NCBI RefSeq assembly: GCF_012933445.1
Contig: NZ_JABBNC010000010.1
Coordinates: 181,686-245,685 of the forward strand
Length of the DNA stretch: 64,000 nt
Direction: 5' to 3'
From: Actinoplanes sp. TBRC 11911
GTDB lineage: Bacteria; Actinomycetota; Actinomycetes; Mycobacteriales; Micromonosporaceae
Part shown: one piece after another, positions 41,651 to 50,069 of the stretch
Position numbering within the stretch: the first letter of the stretch is position 1
Layout: each line of letters begins with the position of its first letter
Program-made: the position numbers and the translations under genes
The notes under the pieces: generated by a model
Database searches by the model: none
What the model was told of the DNA's origin: nothing
What the model saw: the letters and a program-made list of their open reading frames with translations, nothing else

Positions 41651-42626
41651 TCGGCGAAAAGGTGGTCAGGTGTCCTTTACCGACCGCGTGGACCAGTCCG
41701 TCACTGCCCGCCAGAAGCCGCCCGATGAGCGCCGGCCGAGTCGCGAGCTGCCGGGCGAAACCCGCAGGGTCGACGCCGACTAGCCGGCCGTCCTTGCCGG
41801 CGAACAAGGCCTCGCCCGGCACCGACGCGGCGGCACGAACAACACCGGGGAACTCGCCCACCACCCCGCGGGTCAGGTCGACCACCGCGACCCCTTGACC
41901 GTCGACCAGCCACAACGTGTCGCCACGCAGCATCGGCGGATGCCGGACGACGTCACGCTCGTGCTGCCACAACACCCGCACACCTCCACCGGGCTCCAGC
42001 ACCGCGACCGTGCGCCGTCCGCAGACGAACGCGACACGGCCGTCGTCCGCTACGTCGAACGCGTCACCGACGTCGTCGAAGGCCACCGGTTCGGGGAGTG
42101 TCCACTCGGCCAGGATGGTGCCGGCGGAACCCACAAGCCACAGGACGGCCTCATCGGCACCGGCGATCAGGACGGCGTCGCCGCCCAGCTCCGACCGCAC
42201 GGGCCGGGGCCGGGCCAGGGGTCCCGCCGCGGCAAACATCGTGCTGTCCCACGACAGCGGTACGCCGTCGTCCAGGCTCACCCGAGTCAACGGGTGATAG
42301 CCCCGCCAGCCGCCGGTGAAGACCACCGAGCCACTGACAGCGACATGATTTCGCAGCCGGAGGCCGGGCGTCGCCCACAGCAGTCGCCCGCTGTCCAGGC
42401 CGACACAATGCAGGACGCCGGCCTGGCTCAGATACAGACAACGATCACCCGCGACTTCGAGCGTGCCCCAGCAGTCCTCGACCCGCACTTCCCACCGTGG
42501 CTGCCCGCTCGCGGCGTCCAGCCGAACCAGACGAGAGTGCCGCTCGGCCACCACCACCGACCCGGGCGCCACGGCCACCGCGTCGGATCGCATGTGCAAC
42601 GACCGCGACCAGAGAACCTCGTACAC
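41640..42626 (-). CDS. PQQ-like beta-propeller repeat protein
   Basis: The 328-residue protein is made of WD/PQQ-type blades such as 'VVVAERHSRLVRLDAASGQP', 'LHCVGLDSGRLLWATPG' and 'TLWLVDGQGVAVVDLTRG'. No signal peptide or PQQ-ligating residues were seen, so it is probably a cytoplasmic scaffold or sensor rather than a quinoprotein dehydrogenase. The start is a GTG at 42626. It lies downstream of the exporter gene with a hairpin between. Confidence 0.78.
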   Translation of the reverse strand: MYEVLWSRSLHMRSDAVAVAPGSVVVAERHSRLVRLDAASGQPRWEVRVEDCWGTLEVAGDRCLYLSQAGVLHCVGLDSGRLLWATPGLRLRNHVAVSGSVVFTGGWRGYHPLTRVSLDDGVPLSWDSTMFAAAGPLARPRPVRSELGGDAVLIAGADEAVLWLVGSAGTILAEWTLPEPVAFDDVGDAFDVADDGRVAFVCGRRTVAVLEPGGGVRVLWQHERDVVRHPPMLRGDTLWLVDGQGVAVVDLTRGVVGEFPGVVRAAASVPGEALFAGKDGRLVGVDPAGFARQLATRPALIGRLLAGSDGLVHAVGKGHLTTFSPTTP

Positions 42627-42667
42627 AACGGCTCCTACGGCTGTCCGGCTGGGTGAGGCCTGGGGGC

Positions 42668-42697
42668 GAGGCGGCGACGCCGGTGCGCCGCCGCCTC
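42668..42697 (-). terminator. Hairpin after the exporter gene
   Basis: GAGGCGGCG (42668-42676) and CGCCGCCTC (42689-42697) form a 9-bp stem a few bases beyond the exporter stop on the minus strand. It separates the exporter from the beta-propeller gene. Confidence 0.5.
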
Positions 42698-42703
42698 ATT
42701 TTC

Positions 42704-44281
42704 TCAGACCGCCGCCTCGGCCATCGCGACCTCGGTCGCGGCACGCTGCTCGGGCGCCGCCTTGCCGCCGCGCAGCGGCACGTGCCGGATGAACAGCGCC
42801 ACCACGATCCCGAGGGCCGCGACCACACTGCCCAGCATGAACAGTCCGGTGATACCGCTCGTGACCGCCTGCTGGAACACGTGCTGGGCCGCTTCCGGCA
42901 GCGCCCGCAACGCCTGCGGCGTCATCGACGAGGCGGTGACCTGCCCGCCGGTGCCGGTGCCGGCCGCGGAGTGAGCCAGCGAATCCGTCAGGCGGCTGGC
43001 GTACAGGGCGCCCAGGATGGACACCCCGAGCGAGCTGCCCATGTTGCGCAGGAACGTCGACGCGCCCGTGCCGGCGCCCATGTCCCGCAGTTCCAGGCTG
43101 TTCTGCGCGATCAGCGTGCTGGTCTGCATGATCGCGCCCATGCCGGCGCCGAGGACCACCATGTAGATCGCGGTGACCGCCTGCGAGGTGCCGACGCCGA
43201 CCGTGGTGAACAGGAACATCCCCACCGTGACCACCACCGACCCCAGGATGGGGAAGATGCGGTAGCGGCCGGTGCGGCTGATGATGGTGCCGGAGATCAG
43301 GCTGACCGCCATCACCGAGATCATCATCGGCATCAGCAGCAGGCCGCTGTTGGTCGCCGACGCGCCCTGGACGAACTGCTGGAACTGCGGCAGGTAGCCG
43401 ACCGCGCCGAAGAGCGTGAAGCCGGAGACGAAGGCCACTCCCCCGGCCAGCACGAAGTTGCGGCTCTTGAACACGCGCAGCGGCATGATCGGCTCGGGCT
43501 GACGCCGCTCCACCATGATGAACGCGGCCAGTCCTAAGATCGTCAGCAGCGCCAGGCCGAGGATCTGCGGTGACGCCCAGTCGTACTGGGTGCCGCCCCA
43601 GGTGGTGATCAGCACCAGCGAGGTGATCCACACGGTCAGCAGGCCGGTGCCGGCCCAGTCGATGCGCGCCCGGCCGGTGCCGCGCGGCAGTTTCGCGAGG
43701 GTGATCCAGCAGACGACCAGCGCGATCGCGCCCAGCGGCAGGTTCACGTAGAAGGCCCACCGCCACGACAGGTGGTCGGTGATGAAGCCGCCGATCAGCG
43801 GGCCGCCGATCAGGGCCACCGGCATCACGGCCATCATGACGCCCTGGTACTTGCTGCGGTCGCGCGGCGGGATCATCTCACCGATGATCGACAGCACGCC
43901 GACAACGAGGCCGCCGGCGCCGAGGCCCTGCACCGCCCGGAACCCGACCAGCTCGAACATGTTCTGCGCCATCCCGCACAGCGCCGAGCCGACCAGGAAC
44001 AGCGCGATGGACGCCACGAAGACGATCCGCCGCCCGTACAGGTCGCCGAGCTTGCCCCAGATCGGCGTCGCGATGGTGGTGGCCAGGATGTAGCCGGTGG
44101 TGACCCAGGCCAGGTGTTCGAGACCGCCCAGGTCTCCGACGATCGTGGGCAGCGCGGGCGCCACGATCATGTTGTCGAGCAGTGCGAGCAGCATGGCGAT
44201 CACCAGGCCGCTCATGGTCACCATGATCTGGCGGTGACTGAACCCGAGTCCTGGCTTCTCCAGGTCTCCCAATGAGCTCAC
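42704..44281 (-). CDS. MFS multidrug exporter, DHA2 (14-TMS) family
   Basis: The 525-residue protein has 14 predicted helices and DHA2 motifs: 'LLALLDNMIVAPALPTIVGD' in helix 1, 'GKLGDLYGRRIVF' (motif A), and 'GPLIGGFITDHLSWRWAFYV' (motif C). It should expel drugs or dyes by proton antiport. The start is GTG 44281; a TTG at 44272 has better spacing to AGAGGTGA and is a fair alternative. It is divergent from a TetR gene with palindromes between, the usual setting for drug-inducible control. Confidence 0.93.
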   Translation of the reverse strand: MSSLGDLEKPGLGFSHRQIMVTMSGLVIAMLLALLDNMIVAPALPTIVGDLGGLEHLAWVTTGYILATTIATPIWGKLGDLYGRRIVFVASIALFLVGSALCGMAQNMFELVGFRAVQGLGAGGLVVGVLSIIGEMIPPRDRSKYQGVMMAVMPVALIGGPLIGGFITDHLSWRWAFYVNLPLGAIALVVCWITLAKLPRGTGRARIDWAGTGLLTVWITSLVLITTWGGTQYDWASPQILGLALLTILGLAAFIMVERRQPEPIMPLRVFKSRNFVLAGGVAFVSGFTLFGAVGYLPQFQQFVQGASATNSGLLLMPMMISVMAVSLISGTIISRTGRYRIFPILGSVVVTVGMFLFTTVGVGTSQAVTAIYMVVLGAGMGAIMQTSTLIAQNSLELRDMGAGTGASTFLRNMGSSLGVSILGALYASRLTDSLAHSAAGTGTGGQVTASSMTPQALRALPEAAQHVFQQAVTSGITGLFMLGSVVAALGIVVALFIRHVPLRGGKAAPEQRAATEVAMAEAAV

Positions 44282-44289
44282 CTCTTCGA

Positions 44290-44299
44290 ACTAGCTAGT
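44290..44299. promoter_or_regulatory. Palindrome ACTAGCTAGT near the exporter start
   Basis: The 10-bp perfect palindrome lies 8 bp before the exporter GTG. It is a possible TetR half-operator that would block exporter expression. Confidence 0.4.
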
Positions 44300-44326
44300 C
44301 GGCCGGTTAGGTACTCTGAGCGTACG

Positions 44327-44357
44327 ACTTGACTAGCCCGTCGTCAAGTTATCTAAT
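44327..44357 (+). promoter_or_regulatory. TetR gene promoter overlapped by an inverted repeat operator
   Basis: TTGACT (44329-44334) and TCTAAT (44352-44357) are spaced by 17 bp, a good sigma-70-type promoter for the TetR gene. The inverted repeat ACTTGAC (44327-44333) and GTCAAGT (44343-44349) covers the -35 box and spacer. A dimer bound there would repress the regulator's own promoter. Confidence 0.55.
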
Positions 44358-44376
44358 GGTGACCGGGAGGTAACAC

Positions 44377-44946
44377 ATGGCACCAGGGGTCGACCATCGG
44401 CGCACCGACACCCGCGACCGGATCCTGTCGGTCGCCTTGGGCCTGTTCACGCGGCAGGGCTATGCCACGACGTCGCTGCGGGAGATCGCCGACGAGCTCG
44501 GCGTCACCAAGGCCGCGCTGTACTTCCACTACAAGACCAAGGACGACATCATGGCCGGCATCCTGCGCGGCTACCTCGACGGGCTCGACGCGCTGGTCGG
44601 CGACGACGCGCCGGACACGTCGGCGCTGGCCGGTCGCGAGGAGCTGCTGCGCCGCTTCGCGGGCTACCAGGCGGGCTGGGGCACGAACCTCACCCGGCTG
44701 ATCCGGGAGAACATCACCGAGATCAGCAACCTCCCCGTCGGGGAGGAACTGCGCACCACCCACCGCCGCCTGCTCGACGTCCTGGCCGGCCCGGACCCCA
44801 CCATCCTGGACAAGACCCGAGCCCGTACGGCGTTGGCCGCCATCCAGACCGTCGCCGTGTCCGCCGAGCACGACGACGCGAGCGAGGACGAGCTACGCCA
44901 GGCCGCTCTCACGGTGGGCCTGGAGGTGCTGCGCGGCGGCCGGTGA
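44377..44946 (+). CDS. TetR family transcriptional regulator
   Basis: The 189-residue protein has a TetR N-terminal HTH: 'TRDRILSVALGLFTRQGYAT' followed by 'TSLREIADELGVTKAALYFH' and 'YKTKDDIMAGIL'. The C-terminal ligand domain is not specific. GGGAGG lies 6 bp before the ATG. It stands divergent to the DHA2 exporter and most likely represses it. Confidence 0.93.
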   Translation: MAPGVDHRRTDTRDRILSVALGLFTRQGYATTSLREIADELGVTKAALYFHYKTKDDIMAGILRGYLDGLDALVGDDAPDTSALAGREELLRRFAGYQAGWGTNLTRLIRENITEISNLPVGEELRTTHRRLLDVLAGPDPTILDKTRARTALAAIQTVAVSAEHDDASEDELRQAALTVGLEVLRGGR

Positions 44947-45002
44947 GAAAGGCCGGAAGGCGGCAGGCCCAGGGCCGCCGCCTCGTTCGCCGCCCGGGCT
45001 AC

Positions 45003-45644
45003 TCAGGAATCGACTTTGATCTCGGCCTTGTCGCATGCCGTCCGGGCCGCCCGCAACGCGTTGCTGACGCCCGACGCGCTCCCGTCGGCGGCCGCGTCGA
45101 ACGCGTCCTGGATCCGCCGCATGCACGGCACCAGAGTGTCGCGCTCGCCGGTCACCTTGGTCAGGTTCGCCTTCGTCGTGGCGAGCTGCGTGTCCAGGTC
45201 GGCGGCCCGCTTCTCGGACGCCGCCAGCTTCTCCGCCTGCTGGGCGTTGAGCGTCTTCTGCTCCTGCACCTGGGCGCTCAGGTCGGCCCGCGTGTCGCGC
45301 AGCGTCGACTTGGTGTCGTTGAGGTTGCCGCGCTCGTTCAGGTACAACCCCAGCATCAGCCCGCCGAACACCAGAAGCACCGCGGCGGCCACGGCCAGGA
45401 GCTGCGCCGACGAACGGCGGCGACCCTCCGGCGGCCCGTACGGCGTACCGGAGATCTGAGCGGCGGCCGGCGAATAGGAGGGCGCCGCCGGCGAGGCCGG
45501 CGAGAAAACGGCCGGCGAAGTCGGGGCCGGCGCGGGAGCGGCCGGCGGAAATGCGGGAGACGCGGGCGCCGGCGACTGCGCCGGAATACCCACAGTCGGT
45601 TGTGTTCCAGGCGTCGGATAACCCTCGGCCGGCGGGTACGACAT
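45003..45644 (-). CDS. Proline-rich, single-pass coiled-coil membrane protein
   Basis: The 213-residue protein has a Pro/Ala-rich N-terminal tail (1-70), one membrane helix ('LLAVAAAVLLVFGGLMLGLY', about 82-101) and a coiled coil (about 105-165, 'LAASEKRAADLDTQLATTKA'), ending in a short domain with two Cys. The Pro-rich cytoplasmic tail and outer coiled coil suggest a cell-envelope partner. No family is recognised. It follows the protease gene by 9 bp, so the two probably form an operon. Confidence 0.7.
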   Translation of the reverse strand: MSYPPAEGYPTPGTQPTVGIPAQSPAPASPAFPPAAPAPAPTSPAVFSPASPAAPSYSPAAAQISGTPYGPPEGRRRSSAQLLAVAAAVLLVFGGLMLGLYLNERGNLNDTKSTLRDTRADLSAQVQEQKTLNAQQAEKLAASEKRAADLDTQLATTKANLTKVTGERDTLVPCMRRIQDAFDAAADGSASGVSNALRAARTACDKAEIKVDS

Positions 45645-45653
45645 GACTACTCC

Positions 45654-46475
45654 TCAGCAGACATCGAATACTTTGCATGCGGTCTGGATCGGGACGGCGA
45701 GGCCGATGCCTTCCGCGTCCTTCGCCTTGGCGTCGGCGATACCGACGACCTCCTTGCGGGTGTTGACGACCGGGCCGCCCGAGTTCCCGGGGTTCAGCGG
45801 CGCGTCGAACTGGATCATCGTGCCGGGCCCGCCGACCCGCGCCCGGATGGCGCTGACCACCCCGGTCGTGATGGTCTCGGTCAGCCCGAGCGGCGCCCCG
45901 ACCACGAGGATCTGCTCCCCGGACGCGGGCGCCGCCCGGGCCGCGACGATCCCGTTGACCTTGCCGTTGATGCTCAGCAGGGCGAGATCGTGCGTCGGGC
46001 TGACGTCCTCGATCTTCGCGGTGAACGCCGTGCCGCCGCGTTCGAGCCGCACCGTCGTGCGCCCTTTGGTCCACACCGACTCGACCACGTGGTACGCGGT
46101 CAGGATCCGGGTCCGCCCGCCCTGCGGCTTACCGATCGCGAAGGCGCTACCGGAGAACTGACCGGCGATCACCAGGAACACGCTGGGCAGCGCCGAGGCG
46201 GCCACCGCGCGCGGGTCGAAGGCCTGCTGGCTGCGTTCGTCCAGCGCGGCGAGCCGGGACTCGAGCCCCTTCGCCCTCGTGTCGAGCCCGGCCAGCCGCT
46301 GGTCCTGCACGGCGTTCGCGGTGGCGGTGCCGTGGCGGGCCGCCGCGGCCTCCTGCGACAACTGGTCGATCCGCTCGCCCTGCCGGTCCACGACCACGGC
46401 GAGAACGACCAGGATCACCGCCACCGACATGGCGGCGGACCAGCGCAGCACCATACGCCACGGCCCGATAAGCAC
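45654..46475 (-). CDS. Membrane-anchored trypsin-like serine protease
   Basis: The 273-residue protein has one N-terminal membrane helix (10-29), a coiled-coil linker (30-85) and a chymotrypsin-fold domain with the full triad: His129 in 'ILTAYHVVESV', Asp163 in 'PTHDLALLSI' and Ser232 in 'NPGNSGGPVV'. It resembles HtrA/DegP-type peptidases but lacks a PDZ domain, so recognition may come from the partner coiled-coil protein. It likely acts outside the membrane. The ATG at 46475 lies immediately before the anchor helix. Confidence 0.85.
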   Translation of the reverse strand: MLIGPWRMVLRWSAAMSVAVILVVLAVVVDRQGERIDQLSQEAAAARHGTATANAVQDQRLAGLDTRAKGLESRLAALDERSQQAFDPRAVAASALPSVFLVIAGQFSGSAFAIGKPQGGRTRILTAYHVVESVWTKGRTTVRLERGGTAFTAKIEDVSPTHDLALLSINGKVNGIVAARAAPASGEQILVVGAPLGLTETITTGVVSAIRARVGGPGTMIQFDAPLNPGNSGGPVVNTRKEVVGIADAKAKDAEGIGLAVPIQTACKVFDVC

Positions 46476-46569
46476 CGCTACCCCCCGCTGTCACCACCCT
46501 GCCGAACGTATTCAAAACGTATCGACCGAGGCGCATGGGTGGTGGTGGTCGTTCGACCCCCACGGGGAT

Positions 46570-47211
46570 TCAAAGGTCGTCGGTGGTGACGAGTCCGTCC
46601 TGCAGGGCGCGCGCCACCAGCGCCGCTTTCGTCGGTGCCGCACGACCCACGTTGGCATACTTGACGCGTACCCGCTCCAAACAGGAATTGACCCGATGCA
46701 CCGTGAGGTGCAGACGGCGCGCGACCATCTCCTTGGATTCGCTGTGGAACCATTCCAGCAGCACCTCGGTCTCGCGCGGCGACAAGCGCGGCCGATGTGG
46801 ACGGTCATCGGTGCCGAACGCCCCGGACAACGCGGGCGGGGTGTAGGGCGCGCCGGAAGCGGCCGCCGTGATCGCCGCGACCAGGTGGTCCTCGCCCTCG
46901 GCCTTCGTCAGGTAGGTGAACGCGCCGATGTCCAGGCAGGTCAGCACGGTCTCGCGGTCGGCGCGCATGCTGTAGACGACCACCTGACGGCCGGCGTCGA
47001 CCAGGCGTTTGAGATCCCCGTACGCCGGGCCGGTGACGTCGAGCTGCAGGTCCAGCACGACGACGTCGGCGGCCGAGCCCGGGTCCAGCCACGCCACCGA
47101 CACGTCCGGGCCCCAGGCGACCACCTCGATGGGCGGGTCGGCGAGCGCGCACCAGGCCCGCACCCCGGCGTGCACCACCGGATGGTCGTCCACCAGCACC
47201 GCGCTGATCAC
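46570..47211 (-). CDS. Response regulator, NarL/LuxR type
   Basis: The 213-residue protein has a receiver domain ('AVLVDDHPVVHAGVRAW' with the acidic pocket; phospho-acceptor in 'VVVLDLQLDV'; conserved 'YSMRADRE' and 'YLTKAEGEDHLV' with the Lys) and a C-terminal LuxR-type HTH ('LSPRETEVLLEWFHSESKEM'). It should be phosphorylated by the adjacent kinase and control transcription. Its GTG start overlaps the kinase stop (GTGA), so the two are coupled. Confidence 0.92.
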   Translation of the reverse strand: MISAVLVDDHPVVHAGVRAWCALADPPIEVVAWGPDVSVAWLDPGSAADVVVLDLQLDVTGPAYGDLKRLVDAGRQVVVYSMRADRETVLTCLDIGAFTYLTKAEGEDHLVAAITAAASGAPYTPPALSGAFGTDDRPHRPRLSPRETEVLLEWFHSESKEMVARRLHLTVHRVNSCLERVRVKYANVGRAAPTKAALVARALQDGLVTTDDL

Positions 47212-49427
47212 GCCGCCTCCTGCCATGCCGCCTTGATCCACCATCGGTCGCCGTCGAGCACCGTCGAACGCCGTACACCGTCGCCGTCCGGCAGCTCGGC
47301 CGGTTCCGCGCACGCGGCGATCACGCTCACCGTCACCGCGTCGCCGGTGCCCGCCACGGTGAGCCGGACCTTGCCGCGGGCGGTGGCGAGCGCCGCGATG
47401 ACCGGTTCGGTGAGCCGCCGCCGCGCCGAGGGCGGCAGTTCCGGGCGGGCGCCGTAGTCCGCGAACGACACCGCGATCCCGTCGCGCTCGGCCAGCTCGA
47501 TGCACGCGCGCAGCTCCCGCGCCAGCAGGTCGGGTTCGGTGGCGTCCTCGGTGAGCAGCCGGCGCATCCGGGTCGCCTCGGCCGCGCAGTCGCGCCGCAC
47601 CGCCGCGTCGCCCGGGTCGAGACGGCCGTCCGCGAGGCCTTCGAGCAGCGGGACGGCCGAGGTGTCCAGGTCCGCGTAGCGGCTCTCGCGGTCCCGGTGC
47701 AGATGCTGGGCCACCTCCTCCGAGGTGCGCAGTTGGGCGGCGGCGCGCAGCACCCGCGCGGACGAGACGGACAGCCCGCGAAGCACCGCCGCGATCATCA
47801 CGATGGCGAGCTGGAAGGCGAGCACCAGCCAGGTCGCGTTCACCACGCCCGCGACGCTCAGCGCCGCCTGCCCGCCGAGCGCGGCCTGCCCGAACGTCAG
47901 CAGATACTGTCCGATCAGGACGGTGGCGAAGAGGGCGACCGGGCTGTCCAGCAGGATCAGCACGATCGGCCAGCCGGCGTCGCCCTCCGACCAGTGCGCG
48001 GGCCCGAGCCGATATTCCGGCCGCACGGTCGCCGTGGCGATGACCGAACACGCCAGCACCAGCGCGACCAGCACCCAGCGCGCCCGGTAGCGTGTCGCCA
48101 CCAACGTGATCGCGGCCAGGCTGAGCCAAACCCCGAACTGCACACCCCGTTGCGTGTACGCGTCGCCGCCGGTCAGCAGATGCGGCAGGTCGAGCAGGAC
48201 CAGCACCGCCAGCACGGTCACCACCACGGCCCGGCGCAGGCCCCGCTCGAAGCTCGCGGCGATCACCCGTTCGTCGCCGGCCACCTCCGGCACCGCGGAC
48301 GGGACGGACAGGGTCACCGTGGTGCCCCGGCCGGGACTGCTGCGGATGGCGGCCGAGCCACCCCGGCGGGCCATGCGCTCTTTCAGCGACCCGGTCACCC
48401 CGTAGTGGCCTGCCGCCACGACACCGGGATCGAAGCCACGGCCCCGGTCGACGATCTCGACGGTCACGGTGGCGGGGTCATGGCGTACGGAAATCTGGGC
48501 TTGATCGACGCCCGCGTGCCGCACGATGTTGGTGAGCGCCTCGCGCGCGCCGCGGCTGAGCGACACCGCGTCGACGGCCGGCAGCCGCAGCGAATCGGGC
48601 GCCTGCCAGGACACCCGCAGCGGGGTGTGGCCGGCGACCTCGCGCAGCAGCTCGATGAGGTCGAGCTCGCCGGGGTGCGCGGCGTCCGAGCGGCCGATCT
48701 CGCGCAGATCCCGCCGCGCCTGCTCGGCCAGCCACGGCTCGCGTTTCGCCACCACCCCGTTGCCGATCATCAGCAGGGTGACCGACGCGGTGTCGTGCAG
48801 GGCGGCCAGATACTCGCGTTCGTCGGCCCGGCGCGCGGCGGCGACGGCGGCGGTCCGGCGCAGCTCCTCGCCACGTTCGACGATGCGGTCCGCCGCGCGG
48901 GCACTGCGCCGCACGAACCGGTACAGCGCCCAGGACAGCGCCACCTCCGCCGCCGTCCAGATCTCCACCGCCTCGTTGACGAGCCACCCGCCCGGGTCCG
49001 CGATCCGCGTCCCGGCGTAGTGCGCGACGAGAATCAGCGTGGTGGCGACGGCGAGGGCGGGCCAGGGCATCAACCAGGCGTACGTGACGACGGTGATCGC
49101 CATCGCGACCAGCACCCACGTGCCGCCGCCGCGCGGATCCGAGTTGACCGTCCACAGTTGGGTGAGACACAACGCGCACATGACCGCCACGTCGGCCGGC
49201 ACCCAGATTTTCGCTTTGCCGCGCGCGTAACAAACATTCCAGGCGTTGAGCCCGATCACGATGGCGACGGTCACGCCCGGCCGTGGCGCATCGGTCAGCA
49301 GCAGCGAGACGACACTGGACAACGCTACGACGACCAGGCGCAGCCCGAGCGCATACCGCACCCCCTGCCGCAGCAGGCCTCGCTCCACCGCCCCACCGTC
49401 CACATCGGTCGGACGCGTTTCGAGCAT
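47208..49427 (-). CDS. Sensor histidine kinase with two membrane modules
   Basis: The 739-residue protein contains six helices (28-170), a phospho-acceptor region 'EREYLAALHDTASVTLLMIG' (His211), and an ATPase domain with N-box 'REALTNIVRHA' (295-305) and G-box 'DRGRGFDP' (328-335). A second set of membrane helices (398-565) and a second cytoplasmic part (565-739) follow, in which I find no N- or G-boxes. It is a NarX/DesK-like kinase fused to a degenerate second half. A TAATCT -10 box lies 5 bp before the ATG, so a leaderless start is possible. Confidence 0.85.
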   Translation of the reverse strand: MLETRPTDVDGGAVERGLLRQGVRYALGLRLVVVALSSVVSLLLTDAPRPGVTVAIVIGLNAWNVCYARGKAKIWVPADVAVMCALCLTQLWTVNSDPRGGGTWVLVAMAITVVTYAWLMPWPALAVATTLILVAHYAGTRIADPGGWLVNEAVEIWTAAEVALSWALYRFVRRSARAADRIVERGEELRRTAAVAAARRADEREYLAALHDTASVTLLMIGNGVVAKREPWLAEQARRDLREIGRSDAAHPGELDLIELLREVAGHTPLRVSWQAPDSLRLPAVDAVSLSRGAREALTNIVRHAGVDQAQISVRHDPATVTVEIVDRGRGFDPGVVAAGHYGVTGSLKERMARRGGSAAIRSSPGRGTTVTLSVPSAVPEVAGDERVIAASFERGLRRAVVVTVLAVLVLLDLPHLLTGGDAYTQRGVQFGVWLSLAAITLVATRYRARWVLVALVLACSVIATATVRPEYRLGPAHWSEGDAGWPIVLILLDSPVALFATVLIGQYLLTFGQAALGGQAALSVAGVVNATWLVLAFQLAIVMIAAVLRGLSVSSARVLRAAAQLRTSEEVAQHLHRDRESRYADLDTSAVPLLEGLADGRLDPGDAAVRRDCAAEATRMRRLLTEDATEPDLLARELRACIELAERDGIAVSFADYGARPELPPSARRRLTEPVIAALATARGKVRLTVAGTGDAVTVSVIAACAEPAELPDGDGVRRSTVLDGDRWWIKAAWQEAA

Positions 49428-49432
49428 GCCTT

Positions 49433-49438
49433 AGATTA
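49433..49438 (-). promoter_or_regulatory. -10 box TAATCT before the kinase gene
   Basis: TAATCT (minus strand) fits the -10 consensus and is 5 bp before the ATG at 49427, suggesting a separate leaderless promoter for the kinase-regulator pair inside the longer gene block. Confidence 0.4.
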
Positions 49439-49455
49439 ACCGGTTTGTATGCGTA

Positions 49456-49755
49456 TCACAGCCCATCAACGATCAAATTGCGCCGTACGACCGCCACCCC
49501 GCACGACACCAGCAACAGCGCCCCGATCGCCCCGATCCGCAGCCACGGAACCTCGACGATCCGCCGGTCGACCGCGATCGACACGCTGAGCCCGAGGCCG
49601 AGGCCGGTCATCAGGCACAGGAACGCGGTGATGGCGCGTTCCCCGTTGGTGTAGTCGCGCCACACGCCGACGGCCCCGACGAGCGAGAGGCCGAACGTGA
49701 GCGCGGTCAGCCCGATCAGCGGAAGGGCCAGCCCCACCCGATGGCCCGGCCTCAC
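49456..49755 (-). CDS. Small membrane protein, 99 aa
   Basis: The protein has three membrane helices (about 7-30, 42-60, 72-90) and a short basic end. No family is recognised. Its GTG start overlaps the stop of the preceding small gene by 4 bp. It lies between the WXG-like gene pair and the kinase and may be a membrane partner of either. Confidence 0.62.
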   Translation of the reverse strand: MRPGHRVGLALPLIGLTALTFGLSLVGAVGVWRDYTNGERAITAFLCLMTGLGLGLSVSIAVDRRIVEVPWLRIGAIGALLLVSCGVAVVRRNLIVDGL

Positions 49756-50051
49756 TCCCGCTCCTCGTTCCCGGCTCGCGGCGATCCGGCCGCGGGCTCG
49801 TCGATGGCCCCCAGCCGTCCGGCGGCAACCTCGTACCCGGCCCGTTCCTCGGCCGTCATCCGCTCCGCGTCGGCGGCCACCTCGGCCAGGGCCTCGCTGT
49901 GCCACCGGAAGTCGGCTGCCGCACGCAATGTGGCCTCGCCGGCGATCACCGTCCGGGCGAACGAACCCAGCGGGTCCTCCGCGTCGCGGTTGGCGGCCAG
50001 GTGCCGCAGCACGGCGCGCGCCAGAGGCTGCTCCGCGATGTCAGGGTGCAT
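49752..50051 (-). CDS. Small hypothetical protein, 99 aa
   Basis: The acidic, mostly helical protein ('LARAVLRHLAANRDAEDPLG', 'HSEALAEVAADAERMTAEER') has no membrane helix or known motif. It starts 18 bp after the stop of the WXG-like gene and is translationally coupled to the next gene. A chaperone or partner of the WXG-like protein is a guess. Confidence 0.58.
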   Translation of the reverse strand: MHPDIAEQPLARAVLRHLAANRDAEDPLGSFARTVIAGEATLRAAADFRWHSEALAEVAADAERMTAEERAGYEVAAGRLGAIDEPAAGSPRAGNEERE

Positions 50052-50069
50052 CGGGACTCCTTGTCGCGC

